Below, piece after piece: positions 7,518 to 16,904 of a DNA stretch of 64,000 bases (positions within the stretch are counted from its first letter, which is position 1; every line of letters begins with the position of its first letter). The DNA is from Methylomonas rhizoryzae (GTDB lineage Bacteria > Pseudomonadota > Gammaproteobacteria > Methylococcales > Methylomonadaceae), in assembly GCF_008632455.1 (NCBI RefSeq), contig NZ_CP043929.1, positions 2,666,001 to 2,730,000 on the forward strand, given 5' to 3'. The position numbers were made by a program, and so were the translations under genes. The notes beneath the pieces were generated by a model, which was not told the DNA's origin, did not search any database, and was given only the letters and a program-made list of their open reading frames with translations.

Positions 7518-9077
7518 ATGCCGGACATCCTGTTAACCACGCTTAACGCCCGTTACATCCACAGTGCATTCGGGCTGCGCTACCTTTTTGCCAACATGGG
7601 TGCGCTGCAGCCTAAAACCGAGTTGATGGAATTCGGCATCAAGCAAGCAGCCATCGACATTGCCGAAACCCTCTTGTCCAAACGCCCCGCTATCGTCGGT
7701 TTCGGCGTTTACATCTGGAATGTGGCGGAAACTCAAGCCGTAATAGCGATACTCAAACAAGTAGCCCCGAATCTAGTTATCGTACTCGGCGGACCGGAAG
7801 TGAGTTATCCACCCGACCTTCCCGATTGCGCGACTTGGGCGGACTACATCATTACCGGTCCCGGCGAAATCAGCTTTCCTAAACTCTGCGAACATATAGA
7901 GGCGAATTCGAGACCTAACGGCAAAATCCTCATTGGAGAGCCGCCCGTATTAGCTAAATTGCCTTCTCCATACCCCTACTACAGTGATCCGGATATTCTC
8001 CATCGCATCATTTATGTCGAAGCATCGCGCGGCTGCCCGTACAAATGCGAATTTTGCTTGTCATCCTTAGACCTGACCGCCAAAGCGTTTCCCTTGGAAG
8101 AATTTTTAGGGCAACTGGACTCGCTATACCAGCGCGGCGCCCGCCATTTCAAATTTATCGACCGCACGTTCAATCTAAAAATTGCCGTAAGTATCGCCAT
8201 CTTGGAGTTTTTTTTAACTAAAAACCCAGCCGAATTATTCTTGCATTTCGAAGTAGTGCCGGACAATCTCCCGGAAGCGTTGAAACGTACGATTCAACAA
8301 TTTCCCCCCGGTTGCCTGCAGTTCGAGGTAGGCGTGCAAACCTTGGATCCCAACGTGCAGCAGCGTATCAGCCGTAAACAAGACAACCAGCAAACGCTAG
8401 GCAATCTGCGCTGGTTGCGTCGTCACACGGGAGTTTATATTCACGCCGATTTAATCGTAGGTTTGCCCGGCGAGTCCTTAGCCGAATTCGGCCTCAGTTT
8501 CGATCAGCTCATCGACGCCGCCCCCCAAGAAATCCAGGTAGGGATACTCAAACGCTTGCGCGGTGCCCCGTTGAATCGGCATATCGAAGCATTTCAGATG
8601 CGGTTCGACCCGAATCCGCCGTATTCAATCTTGAATACCCGGGAGATTTCCTTCCACGATATGCAACGACTCAAACGCTTTGCCAGGTATTGGGATTTGC
8701 TCGGCAACTCCGGAAGGTTCGTCTACACCCTACCCTTGATATTGGGCCATCATGCCTTTGAACGCTTCTTGGCATTCAGCGATGCACTATACCAATCGAG
8801 CCAACAAACGCACGGCTTCAGCCTAAAACGTTTATTCGAATGGGTTTACCAGGTCATGGCCATGACTATGCAAATACCCGCTACGGAGATTGCACAAGCA
8901 CTTTTGCGGGATTTTGCAGCTAGCGGGGAAAAAGGCACGCTGAATTTCAACCTCGATCAGCCGAGTGAAAACCGAAAACCTGCTGCCGCCAACAAACGGC
9001 AACTCGCGCATAGTCCGGATAGAATTGAAAAAGCCTCCCAGTTAAAACGGGACACAGAGGAAGGCTTAACCGGATAG
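7518..9077 (+). CDS. B12-binding radical SAM protein (DUF4080 type)
   Basis: A 519-residue enzyme with an N-terminal cobalamin-binding Rossmann fold (about 1-135, with IVGFGVYIWN and IVLGGPEVSY) and a radical SAM core whose 4Fe-4S cluster is bound by Cys173, Cys177 and Cys180 in RGCPYKCEFC. The C-terminal region from about 390 matches the DUF4080 tail found in this subgroup. Such enzymes do methylations or rearrangements; the substrate is unknown. The last 40 residues are polar and may be unstructured. The gene stands alone and converges with mobA. No ribosome site is seen; an inverted repeat lies directly before the start. Confidence 0.88.
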   Translation: MPDILLTTLNARYIHSAFGLRYLFANMGALQPKTELMEFGIKQAAIDIAETLLSKRPAIVGFGVYIWNVAETQAVIAILKQVAPNLVIVLGGPEVSYPPDLPDCATWADYIITGPGEISFPKLCEHIEANSRPNGKILIGEPPVLAKLPSPYPYYSDPDILHRIIYVEASRGCPYKCEFCLSSLDLTAKAFPLEEFLGQLDSLYQRGARHFKFIDRTFNLKIAVSIAILEFFLTKNPAELFLHFEVVPDNLPEALKRTIQQFPPGCLQFEVGVQTLDPNVQQRISRKQDNQQTLGNLRWLRRHTGVYIHADLIVGLPGESLAEFGLSFDQLIDAAPQEIQVGILKRLRGAPLNRHIEAFQMRFDPNPPYSILNTREISFHDMQRLKRFARYWDLLGNSGRFVYTLPLILGHHAFERFLAFSDALYQSSQQTHGFSLKRLFEWVYQVMAMTMQIPATEIAQALLRDFAASGEKGTLNFNLDQPSENRKPAAANKRQLAHSPDRIEKASQLKRDTEEGLTG

Positions 9078-9097
9078 TCATCAAAAATGTTCAACGC

Positions 9098-9709
9098 TTA
9101 ACCCGGCACCTTGCCGGATTCGGACAGCTCTATCTCCAGCTGCGCGAGCTCTTCCAAGCTGTTGATATTCCTAAACGATGCAGCACAATCGGCAAAATCG
9201 ACCTTGCGCCAACGATGCCTGACTATCCAGTCTTGCAGTTTACGCGCCCCGCCGTGCAGATAAGCGTCCAAATCGGCAGCCAACGAAATGCGTACCGCCA
9301 TCACCGTAGGATGCAGCCGATTTCCGTCGTACGCCACCGCAATCTCGGTTTCTGCCGTCACGCCGTGCAGCAAGCGCCGTAAATGCTCGGCGGTCAACAA
9401 TGGCAGGTCGCATGGGATTACCAGTAACACTTCCCGTACACTGCGCTTCATCACCGCTAACACGCCCGCGAGAGGTCCGTCGAACCGATCATTTTCATCC
9501 GCAACGACCGGAAAACCGAATTGCTGATACTGCGCTTGATTGCGGTTGGCACTCAGGAAAATATCGTCGGTAATTTCCGTCACGCTTTTCAGCGAAAAAC
9601 ACACCAACGGCTTTCCTAGCAACAACTGCAGTCCTTTGTCGTTGGTCTGCATCCTTTTAGATTGCCCGCCGGCCAATACCACCGCACTGATTTTCTTTTG
9701 CTCTTGCAT
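9098..9709 (-). CDS. mobA: Molybdenum cofactor guanylyltransferase
   Basis: MobA joins GMP to molybdopterin to make the guanine dinucleotide cofactor used by DMSO-reductase family enzymes such as formate dehydrogenase and nitrate reductase. The 203-residue length is normal. Nucleotide-binding motifs are present: AVVLAGGQSKRM near the start, DKGLQLLLGKPL (lysine for GTP) and VIPCDLPLL with the Mg-binding aspartate at about 100. It is transcribed away from the DUF302 gene, with only 17 bases between starts, so their promoters must overlap the coding regions. Confidence 0.9.
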   Translation of the reverse strand: MQEQKKISAVVLAGGQSKRMQTNDKGLQLLLGKPLVCFSLKSVTEITDDIFLSANRNQAQYQQFGFPVVADENDRFDGPLAGVLAVMKRSVREVLLVIPCDLPLLTAEHLRRLLHGVTAETEIAVAYDGNRLHPTVMAVRISLAADLDAYLHGGARKLQDWIVRHRWRKVDFADCAASFRNINSLEELAQLEIELSESGKVPG

Positions 9710-9726
9710 GATGTAAGCTAAATGAG

Positions 9727-10197
9727 ATGTGGAATATGCTCGCGATCATTGTCGGCTTACCAATACTCGCCAGTTGCACCGACACGGCTGGACTCGCACA
9801 TGTATACAGCGAGCGAGTCGATTACTACGAACTGGAAACTTTAAAACCTTACGACGAAGTTTTGGCCGAATTGGAAGTAGCCATTGCCGAACATAACTTT
9901 CGCATCACCGGCCACAGCCGGGTCGGCAAAGTGATCAGAGAACGCGGTGCCGACAATTTCCCGGAATACGATACCGTGCAATTTTGCAACCTGAGCTTAG
10001 CCAAAACAATACTGGAAATTACCCCCAAGGCAATCGGCTATATGCCCTGCAATGTCGTGACCTACCAAATTGCAGGTAAAACCGTCATAAGAACGCATTT
10101 ATTGCCGGAAGATACCGATAATCCCGCATTCAATCGTTTTGCGGCAACCATGAACCCGGAATTAAAACACATCGTCGATTTTGCCGCTCAACAGTAA
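9727..10197 (+). CDS. DUF302 domain lipoprotein
   Basis: A 156-residue protein with a lipobox (LPILASC, Cys17), so it is probably anchored to a membrane facing the periplasm. The mature part fits the DUF302 family: a helix then a strand pattern ending in MPCNVVTYQIAGKTVIRT. DUF302 proteins are small, their role is unknown, and some have been linked to sulfur or redox pathways. It starts a short plus-strand run with another lipoprotein and a membrane protein, suggesting an envelope cluster. No ligand is indicated. Confidence 0.75.
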   Translation: MWNMLAIIVGLPILASCTDTAGLAHVYSERVDYYELETLKPYDEVLAELEVAIAEHNFRITGHSRVGKVIRERGADNFPEYDTVQFCNLSLAKTILEITPKAIGYMPCNVVTYQIAGKTVIRTHLLPEDTDNPAFNRFAATMNPELKHIVDFAAQQ

Positions 10198-10234
10198 TAT
10201 TGTTGTTTAACACCATTCCATTACTTCGCCCGAT

Positions 10235-10633
10235 ATGATTAACCGAAAACACCTGACCGTCATACTTGCCATCGTTCTAAGCGGCTGCGCCGGCTCGCCG
10301 GACACACCGCCGTCCGAAGACAGCGTAGCGGCACAAGAGGCTCCAAGACTAAACGATTACCCAACCCGAGACCGGGTCGATTACGTGTTGGAATGCGTCG
10401 CTAAACACGGCGGATTGAGTTACATCAATCAATATGCCTGCGGCTGCAAAATCGACAAAATCGCCGAGCAGTTGACGTTTGCCGAGTTTGAAGGCGCTAG
10501 AACGTTCTCGCAGATGCAAAAAACCCCGGGCGAGGCCGGCTCCGCATTCAGAGACCCTAAGCAATCCAAGGATTTGCGCACACGACTGAAAGAGGCCGAG
10601 GCTGCGGCGGAACAGGCCTGTTTCGTCAAATAA
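10235..10633 (+). CDS. Hypothetical lipoprotein with conserved cysteines
   Basis: A 132-residue predicted lipoprotein with lipobox VLSGCAG (Cys19). The mature region holds four further cysteines (ECVAK, ACGCK and a C-terminal ACFVK), which could form disulfides. I do not recognise the family. It follows the DUF302 lipoprotein by 37 bases and precedes a membrane protein by about 40, so the three probably form one transcript. Confidence 0.65.
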   Translation: MINRKHLTVILAIVLSGCAGSPDTPPSEDSVAAQEAPRLNDYPTRDRVDYVLECVAKHGGLSYINQYACGCKIDKIAEQLTFAEFEGARTFSQMQKTPGEAGSAFRDPKQSKDLRTRLKEAEAAAEQACFVK

Positions 10634-10675
10634 CGCCCGTACACGCAACAATTGTCGACGCTCGTGCCCCGTGCA

Positions 10676-11200
10676 ATGTCCTTTATCCCCAGCGAATTGC
10701 AGTATCCGAAAGTCAAATTGCTGATTGTCGGCCTGCTGACGTTGAACGCCGTGTTTTACGCGGTGTTCGACAGCTTAACCAGTACAGTGGATGCAGTAAC
10801 CTGGCTGGTTTTGTTAGTACTGTACGAATTGGAGACTAACGGCATTACTTTTAGTCGGGCTAAATACCTGCGCGATGCGTTAATTGCCGTCATCGTCTGG
10901 GTATTTTTCAGTTACTGGCATGACAGCGAATGGCTGGACGTTAGCAATTCCTTATTATGGTTTGCGCTAATAGCCTTAATGGAATTAGAGGTACGCAAAC
11001 CCCATTGGGTTGTACAGCACTCAAACTTGTATTGGCTAGTAACCCTCGCCGTCTTTTCCGGCTTATTAGCCATGGGCGGCATTTGGTTGTGGCGGCAAGC
11101 CTGGTTGGACGCTTACGACGCAATCTTATGGATCATTGCGTTCGGCTTTATCGAAGTCGACATTTTGCATTTGCTAAAACGCAGACAAGCGCCACCCTAA
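10676..11200 (+). CDS. Hypothetical membrane protein
   Basis: A 174-residue protein with about four or five hydrophobic segments (near 12-32, 43-60, 72-90, 120-145 and 150-165). Two loops carry acidic motifs, YELETNG and MELEVRKP, that look like repeats of each other, and a third (FIEVDILHLL) lies in the last segment. I do not know the family. ATG 10676 is used; a GTG five bases upstream or a TTG at 10652 are alternatives. It is the last gene of a three-gene envelope cluster. Confidence 0.6.
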   Translation: MSFIPSELQYPKVKLLIVGLLTLNAVFYAVFDSLTSTVDAVTWLVLLVLYELETNGITFSRAKYLRDALIAVIVWVFFSYWHDSEWLDVSNSLLWFALIALMELEVRKPHWVVQHSNLYWLVTLAVFSGLLAMGGIWLWRQAWLDAYDAILWIIAFGFIEVDILHLLKRRQAPP

Positions 11201-11372
11201 CGCGCATGAAAGTATGACAACTCACCCCGGGCACTGAAAGCATTGCCGGTGGGAACTACGCTCCGCCGTGATCCGAAACGCTTTTCGCGGCGAGGGCGTC
11301 GCCCCTTGTATGACTTTCACAGTCATGTTGTTTCGAACGGTTCAGAACAAACATTTAAATTTAGCCGGCAGG

Positions 11373-12905
11373 CTACCGGTAACCAAGCTCGGCAATTAAG
11401 GTCGAAAAATCCTCATCGCAAGCGGCGAAAGCTTCGGGGTAGCGGTGCCAGCGGCCGAGCGCGGAACGATACAAAGGCTGGGATACTTGATGATAACTGG
11501 GACTGGCAATCACCCGTTTAGCGGTCTGACGGTGAAACTCGGTCACGTCCTGTTGCCAAATCAAGCCAAGAAAAGCAAACAAGGCCTGAAAGGTGACGGC
11601 AAACTCCGTAACCGCCGCTTCGTAGCGCAGTTCGCAACAAGCCATTCGCAAACGCGGTTTGACGAACAGCCACCAGCGCATCACTTCCAGATACAAACGT
11701 TGCGTGTCCCGCCAATCCAGCAGATGCACGCTGACCGCGCTGGCCTGCAAGGTCTGCATGAAACAGCTCAAACAGACGTCGCGCGGATCGCGCTGCACGA
11801 ATATCAACTTGGCGTCGGGAAACACCGCGTCGAGCAAACCCAGTTCCAGCGTATTCAGCGTGGTTTTATCGACGAACAGCTTTTGCTTGACGACAGCGCC
11901 ATAACGTTGCTCGGCCTTGTGCCAATAGCAACGGCGCAATCGGCGGATGCCGTCGGCGCCTACCCGTTCCAGTTGATCGAACACCGTGCCTTGCGGGCCG
12001 GCCATGCGGTTCAGTTCCAGGCGTAAAGCGGCCGCCAGTTCGGTTTCGTCGGCCACGAATACGCCGCTGTGCGCCGCCACTACTTCTTGCACCAAGGTCG
12101 TGCCGGAACGTAAAAAGCCGACGATAAACACTGGCGCCGGTTCGTCCGGCGCGATCTCCTCCACTGGGTTAGCCGGCGACGCCCCTCGTTGCAGACGGTC
12201 TCGATAATCGGCCAGCATCTGGGGAATTTGCCGTTTGTCGAAGGCTTGCCACTCGGGCAATTGCCGGCCGATGGCGGCGGCGGTCTGCAACTGGTCGAAA
12301 GCGGCGGCATATTCACCCTGCTTATCCAATACCAAGGCTAATTCCTTATGCGCCCGGTAGACAATTTCGCCGGGCAAGGCTTGCTCGTCTGCCAATAGCC
12401 GATGCAAACGCTGCCGCGCCGCCGACAAGTCGCCATGTTTCGCTTCCAAACCGGCCAGCAGCACATGTAAAGCCGGTTGGTTTGGCGCCAAGCTTACACC
12501 CAAGCGCGCCGCGGCCAAGGCCATGGCGATGCGGTTGGTTCGCTCGTAAGCTTGCGCCAGCAATTGCAAACTCAACGCATCGGGTTTTCGTAGTGCTGCC
12601 GCTTGCTGCAGCAGATGAATGGAGCCCTCGTAGTCGTGACAATCCTGCAGCTGAGCGGCTAAGGCGTTAATTTCGGCAAAATTTTTGGTTTTCTTCGCCC
12701 GTTTCAGCAAACATTGACCGGCTTGACGCAAACAGGCTAGCCCTTGTTGCTGCCTGTCCAGCCAAAACAGAGTTTGCCCAAGATAAGCCAAGGGTTCGGC
12801 CTCGCCCGCTTGCTGTTTAACGGCCAGTTCGAAACAGCGCACCCCGTGCTCGAGGTCGCCGGCGTTGACCGCGGCGATGCCACGTTGAAAATAATCGTTT
12901 GTCAT
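11373..12905 (-). CDS. TPR-repeat sulfotransferase, copy 1
   Basis: A 510-residue protein. The first 240 residues are TPR-like helical repeats; the rest is a sulfotransferase domain (Sulfotransfer_3 type). The PAPS 5'-phosphosulfate loop is VGFLRSGTTL (about 262-271) and the 3'-phosphate region is RDPRDVCLSCF (372-382); FVDKTTLN (344-351) is also conserved. It should transfer sulfate from PAPS to a protein or glycan. No signal peptide, so it is likely cytosolic. A close paralogue lies at 20647-22176 with the same architecture. The pair brackets the PEP-CTERM and DUF3570 genes, which suggests an envelope or exopolymer substrate, but the acceptor is unknown. Confidence 0.88.
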   Translation of the reverse strand: MTNDYFQRGIAAVNAGDLEHGVRCFELAVKQQAGEAEPLAYLGQTLFWLDRQQQGLACLRQAGQCLLKRAKKTKNFAEINALAAQLQDCHDYEGSIHLLQQAAALRKPDALSLQLLAQAYERTNRIAMALAAARLGVSLAPNQPALHVLLAGLEAKHGDLSAARQRLHRLLADEQALPGEIVYRAHKELALVLDKQGEYAAAFDQLQTAAAIGRQLPEWQAFDKRQIPQMLADYRDRLQRGASPANPVEEIAPDEPAPVFIVGFLRSGTTLVQEVVAAHSGVFVADETELAAALRLELNRMAGPQGTVFDQLERVGADGIRRLRRCYWHKAEQRYGAVVKQKLFVDKTTLNTLELGLLDAVFPDAKLIFVQRDPRDVCLSCFMQTLQASAVSVHLLDWRDTQRLYLEVMRWWLFVKPRLRMACCELRYEAAVTEFAVTFQALFAFLGLIWQQDVTEFHRQTAKRVIASPSYHQVSQPLYRSALGRWHRYPEAFAACDEDFSTLIAELGYR

Positions 12906-13056
12906 CGGTTGAAGCGACTAAGCCTTGGCAGGCATACTCTTAAGCGATGGTTGCGAACAAATTTTACGACGCTCAGGAGCCGCACTCATTGGCCATGTCG
13001 CAGGACACCCGCATCCACCAGGTATCGATTGTTCAGACTCAACGCTTTGCTTGCAG

Positions 13057-13109
13057 TCTGGATTCCGGCACCCGTAGAGCGCGTAAGCGAATCCCTGCCG
13101 GAACGACGA
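13057..13109. repeat. Dispersed-repeat-like hairpin (TTCCGGCA/TGCCGGAA)
   Basis: TTCCGGCA (13063-13070) is inverted at TGCCGGAA (13096-13103), in a context (CTGGATTCCGGC ... CTGCCGGAACGACG) that resembles short repetitive extragenic elements common in proteobacteria. It lies between the DUF3570 gene and sulfotransferase copy 1, both on the minus strand. Confidence 0.45.
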
Positions 13110-13133
13110 TGAACCTACAGTGAACGCCGCGGC

Positions 13134-15752
13134 TTAGAACATGTAACTCCAGTTGGCGGACAGCGCACCGTCGCGCTCCAGCTGATAACCGTTAACGTCG
13201 TCCATGACCGGCTGCCGCCATTCCACGCTGAAAGTATTGCCGACGAAGTCGCCGCCGGGTACCGACGCGTTGAGGCCGAAACCGACGTCCCAATAACGAC
13301 CGCCGTAGCTGCCGGAATAATCCATGGGTCCAATCGGCACGTGCGAACCCTTGGGATAACCGCCGCGTATGCTGCCTATGTCGGTATAAATGCCGCGCAG
13401 CGTGGCGTGCAGCCAATCCATCATCCGGTAGCCACCCCAGGCCGTGCCTTGCAACTGATCGCCCAAAGTGTAGCCGGAGTTGTTTTGACCGGTACGCACG
13501 GTGGCACTGAATTGCGCCCCCCACGACAAGCGTTCCCACTGGCCGGTATAGGTCAGGCTGGGTTTGAAATCCCAGGTGCCGCTGCCGATTTGCATGCCGT
13601 AATGGATGTAGCCGATATCGAAACCGTGCGCGCCGCGTAATTGGGTATCCGATTTACCGGTAGGCGCGGTAAAGCCGGCGGTGGCGTGCACGTGCTGGCC
13701 TTGATTTTCGAATAGCTTGAACAAAGCGTAAATGCCGGTGTCGCCGATTTCGCCGGTGATGTGTTCGTGTTTGGCGTGACTTACGGCTATCCCAAGATAG
13801 TTATCCAGCCCACCCGCACTCGGCGCCCCGGCCAAATCGCGCATATTCATGTGCATGTCCATAAATTGGGGCATCAGCATCAAGGTCAGCCAATCGGTTG
13901 GTGCGTACATCAAATCCAGCATGTGCATGTGCATGCTCATTTCGGCCGGCGCCACGTAACAGGGATTGTTACCGCAGCCCTGGGCCACCACCTCGGCATC
14001 GCCGACCGGGCGGGTTTCCCGCAACAAATCGCCGGCTTCGCGGCTGTACTGATAGCGATAGCCGACCATGAACTGGTCTTTAGCCAAGGTATGGCCGAAC
14101 ATCACCCCGGACGGCAGCGGCGCACCGTGCATCGCGTGTTGCGCATGACCGCCGGCGCCGAACAAGCCGCGGCCGGCGGCAGCCATGTTGACGTTCAACA
14201 CGCCGTTGACCGTATAATAATCGAAATCCGCGTACGCACCTTCCCCGCCGCCGCCCAATTTCAGCGAACCTTGGTGACTGTAATAATCGAAACCGGCTTC
14301 CAGACTGATGCCTTTAACGAATTCTTTTTTAACGCTAACACCACCGCCCAAGGCGCCGAATCCCGACAAGCGGTGGTCGCTGGAAAAATACCCCGGCAAT
14401 TTGCCGTTAGCCAACACCAGATAAGGCGTATAAAAATCGGCCTGCTCTTGCGAGTAATAGCGGATTCTGGGGGTGACACTCCAACCGCTGCCCAGCGACT
14501 GCACCCAATCGGCGTCGAAGGTATGGGCTTGAATCCCCCAATTGTCGTGAAAAAACCGGTATCCCACGTGCAAGGACGCGTCCAAGGGCTCCACGTATTG
14601 CACGAAGCGGGCATTCCAGTTGAATTGGTTACGTTCTTGCGGTCGTCGTTCGAAATACGAGGTAACCGCGTAAGCATAGAGTCCGGAATCGGCACCGAAT
14701 AACGAATCAACAACCGATTGTTGACCAGCATCCTGGGTAAACGCCATCACCGCTTTATATGGATTACTCATGTAGCCGGTAGCGTGAGTGTAGTTGCCGC
14801 TCAACTCCACCCAAGCATTTTTAGTCAACACCTGTGTCAGATTTAAATTGAAGCCCCAATCCTGGCGCCGGCCGGTAATCAAGCGAGTTCCGTACTGTTG
14901 AACCGTCTTGATATCCATGTCGTAAGAATCAGCGCCTTCCGGAGCGACGGAAATATAGCCATTCGCATGATGATCGACCAAAGCGTTGGTCGTGCTGTTG
15001 GTGTAACTCACACCGTAACCCAAACTGGTCAGCTTGCGATTGAAGTCGAAGCGTCCGCCGAGATTAAAAAAGCGCGATTCGTAATCGGGCTCATAAGAAA
15101 TCCCGCCACCGACATTGATAGACGCGTCGTCGAAATCGTAACCTAAGGAAAAATCCCCTTGGCGGCGGGTTTCCGGCGAAGCCTGAGCCATGGTATGCGT
15201 GAGTTGCCGATCGATATAGGATTTTCCGATAAAGGTATTCAGATCGAAGGCGTAACCTAGGGGGTCGAGCTGTTTATTGAACAATAATAATGTGTTGGTA
15301 TTGGCTAAATAGGGAGATGCGCCACTGACTACCCCGTTTTCAAAATTGTGGTTAGAGTCCGGCCCGCCACCATTAACATTATTAAAACCGAAGATTGCCG
15401 GCGCTGTAGCTACCGGCGTTGCCCCGGCCCAAGTATCCTGGCTGAAATTGGCGTTAAATCGGATTCTATCGGTCAACGCCGATTTGATGCTGCCGGACAA
15501 ACTATCCGCTTCTATCGGCCGAAAATGCTGCGGCACGAACACTTTACGCGGGGCTAGATTATTGGTTTCGGCTTCCACCGAATAAACCTGCCTATCGCCC
15601 TCCTGATAACGGCCGTATTGAACGGTAAATTCAGCGTCTTCGACCGCGTGCACCGGTGCCGGCAACAAGCCCGGCAACAGTAAGGCCGCGGCGGTTAACG
15701 CTTGTAGCGCGCCGGCTTCGTTGATTTTGTCCGCTTTTTTAATAACAGCCAC
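13134..15752 (-). CDS. DUF3570 outer-membrane beta-barrel protein with Met/His-rich region
   Basis: An 872-residue secreted protein. A signal peptide spans about residues 15-36 (ending PAPVHA). The N-terminal half resembles DUF3570 and the C-terminal half a Phenol_MetA_deg-like transporter barrel; the last residue is Phe, as in outer-membrane barrels. Met/His clusters near 605-635 (MSMHMHMLDLM, MDMHMNM) and GHAQHAMHG near 545 suggest copper or other metal binding. It starts at GTG 15752, with GGAGG five bases before, overlapping the DUF4266 gene by 14 bases, so the two are translationally coupled. The order thioredoxin, DUF4266, DUF3570 is, as I recall, a common set in gammaproteobacteria. 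Confidence 0.8.
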   Translation of the reverse strand: MAVIKKADKINEAGALQALTAAALLLPGLLPAPVHAVEDAEFTVQYGRYQEGDRQVYSVEAETNNLAPRKVFVPQHFRPIEADSLSGSIKSALTDRIRFNANFSQDTWAGATPVATAPAIFGFNNVNGGGPDSNHNFENGVVSGASPYLANTNTLLLFNKQLDPLGYAFDLNTFIGKSYIDRQLTHTMAQASPETRRQGDFSLGYDFDDASINVGGGISYEPDYESRFFNLGGRFDFNRKLTSLGYGVSYTNSTTNALVDHHANGYISVAPEGADSYDMDIKTVQQYGTRLITGRRQDWGFNLNLTQVLTKNAWVELSGNYTHATGYMSNPYKAVMAFTQDAGQQSVVDSLFGADSGLYAYAVTSYFERRPQERNQFNWNARFVQYVEPLDASLHVGYRFFHDNWGIQAHTFDADWVQSLGSGWSVTPRIRYYSQEQADFYTPYLVLANGKLPGYFSSDHRLSGFGALGGGVSVKKEFVKGISLEAGFDYYSHQGSLKLGGGGEGAYADFDYYTVNGVLNVNMAAAGRGLFGAGGHAQHAMHGAPLPSGVMFGHTLAKDQFMVGYRYQYSREAGDLLRETRPVGDAEVVAQGCGNNPCYVAPAEMSMHMHMLDLMYAPTDWLTLMLMPQFMDMHMNMRDLAGAPSAGGLDNYLGIAVSHAKHEHITGEIGDTGIYALFKLFENQGQHVHATAGFTAPTGKSDTQLRGAHGFDIGYIHYGMQIGSGTWDFKPSLTYTGQWERLSWGAQFSATVRTGQNNSGYTLGDQLQGTAWGGYRMMDWLHATLRGIYTDIGSIRGGYPKGSHVPIGPMDYSGSYGGRYWDVGFGLNASVPGGDFVGNTFSVEWRQPVMDDVNGYQLERDGALSANWSYMF

Positions 15753-15951
15753 AACCGCCTCCGGTCGCGCTGCTGCCGCTAGTGTAAGCAGCTTCCCGCG
15801 CGCTGTAGCCGTGGTTACGGAAAGCGGCTTGGGCCGGCGAAGGTTCGAACGCCATTTGTTCTTTGGCTAAATTGCCGCGCTCCCAAGGCTGTATATCCGC
15901 GCAACCTGCGCCCAACGTACATAAAACGATGATCAATAGTCTAAAAATCAT
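15739..15951 (-). CDS. DUF4266 small lipoprotein
   Basis: A 70-residue lipoprotein with lipobox CTLGAGC (Cys17) followed by DIQPWERGNLAKEQM, the DUF4266 hallmark, and a glycine/cysteine-rich tail GGGCGCY. The cysteine tail is typical of the family and could bind metal or be modified. It overlaps the start of the DUF3570 barrel gene by 14 bases, indicating that the two products act together at the outer membrane. The biochemical function is not known. Confidence 0.85.
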   Translation of the reverse strand: MIFRLLIIVLCTLGAGCADIQPWERGNLAKEQMAFEPSPAQAAFRNHGYSAREAAYTSGSSATGGGCGCY

Positions 15952-16139
15952 GTGTAATCTCGGTGTATCACTGTCCTGTCCGTGCGAACCGTATGATCTG
16001 GGGGTTCGCCTCCCACTGTTAGGCCGGTCCGCACAGAGATTTCGGCGGCAAAACTTCCCAGTATCATCGTTACTCGCCCAGGCCGTTCGCTCCCCTTGGG
16101 GGGGCCTCAGTCATGTCAAAGTACCAGCGACTGGGCGCT

Positions 16140-16200
16140 TGGTGGTTTGATTTCCCCGTTTGCCCTAAACCTGTCGAAGGATGGGGGAGAACATTCATAT
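16140..16200. repeat. Short repeat-like sequence (CCTGTCGAAGG)
   Basis: GCCCTAAACCTGTCGAAGGATGGGG resembles half of a widespread proteobacterial extragenic repeat. A related sequence occurs near 30744. No gene is seen between the DUF4266 and thioredoxin genes (15952-16235). Confidence 0.3.
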
Positions 16201-16235
16201 GAATCGATATAACGAAGCGATTGCTGCGCAAATCC

Positions 16236-16760
16236 TTACCGGTTTTTTTCCGTCGCAACTCCTCCGGTTTCCGCGATTGGCTCGCTCAGCAGCTTCTCTA
16301 GCTCTAGTTGCAAAGCTTGGGTTTCTTCGGCTTTAAACCCTAGTTCCACCCGGTGGATTGTGCCGGCCCGGTCGATCAGATACGAAGACGGCATGGCTTT
16401 CACGTCAAACGCTTGCGCGCAATCACGCGCGGCAGTGTCGTAGGCGATTTGAAATGCATGCGGGTTTTCCGCCAGAAACCGCTCGGCGTCCTCGCGCTGC
16501 TCGTCCAAATTGACCGCGATGACCTGCAACCCTTGGCTCCGGTATTGCTGCTGCAAGCGGCTCATGAACGGAAACGACTTGCCGCACGGCGGGCACCATG
16601 AAGCCCAGAAATCGACGTATAGCACTTGACCGCGGTAACTATTTAGTTTCTTGCTCACGGATACGTCATCCATGCCCAACGTACAATCCGGAGCCGATTG
16701 CTTACCTGCATAGGCGAACCCTACAGATAGGAAATAAGTTAAAAAAAATAAATATTTCAC
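16236..16760 (-). CDS. Periplasmic TlpA-like thioredoxin
   Basis: A 174-residue thioredoxin-fold protein with a signal peptide (cleavage after about residue 18) and the active site WCPPC (Cys56, Cys59). The cis-proline motif is KAMPSSYLID. Members reduce disulfides in periplasmic partners, often in cytochrome or metal-site assembly. It lies 285 bases upstream of the DUF4266/DUF3570 pair on the same strand; the thioredoxin could keep the cysteine-rich tail of the DUF4266 lipoprotein reduced, which is inference. Confidence 0.88.
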   Translation of the reverse strand: MKYLFFLTYFLSVGFAYAGKQSAPDCTLGMDDVSVSKKLNSYRGQVLYVDFWASWCPPCGKSFPFMSRLQQQYRSQGLQVIAVNLDEQREDAERFLAENPHAFQIAYDTAARDCAQAFDVKAMPSSYLIDRAGTIHRVELGFKAEETQALQLELEKLLSEPIAETGGVATEKNR

Positions 16761-16841
16761 GTGACAATTTGCGCCTTCAGGTTCGTTACGGCCATTCGAA
16801 AATATCCCATTTTAAAGTTGCTAATTAATTTTAATAATAAC

Positions 16842-16870
16842 GAGAGAATACATAGTACTTATGTACTCTC
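16842..16870 (-). terminator. Imperfect hairpin, possible terminator of the 16905 gene
   Basis: GAGAG-AA-TACATA and TATGTA-CTCTC form a stem with a two-base bulge and a short loop. On the minus strand it follows the hypothetical secreted protein gene and is followed by an AT-rich stretch. The T run is broken, so the call is weak. Confidence 0.4.
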
Positions 16871-16904
16871 CCAGTAATCGAAAAATAGCCGCGCCTTAAA
16901 ATAT

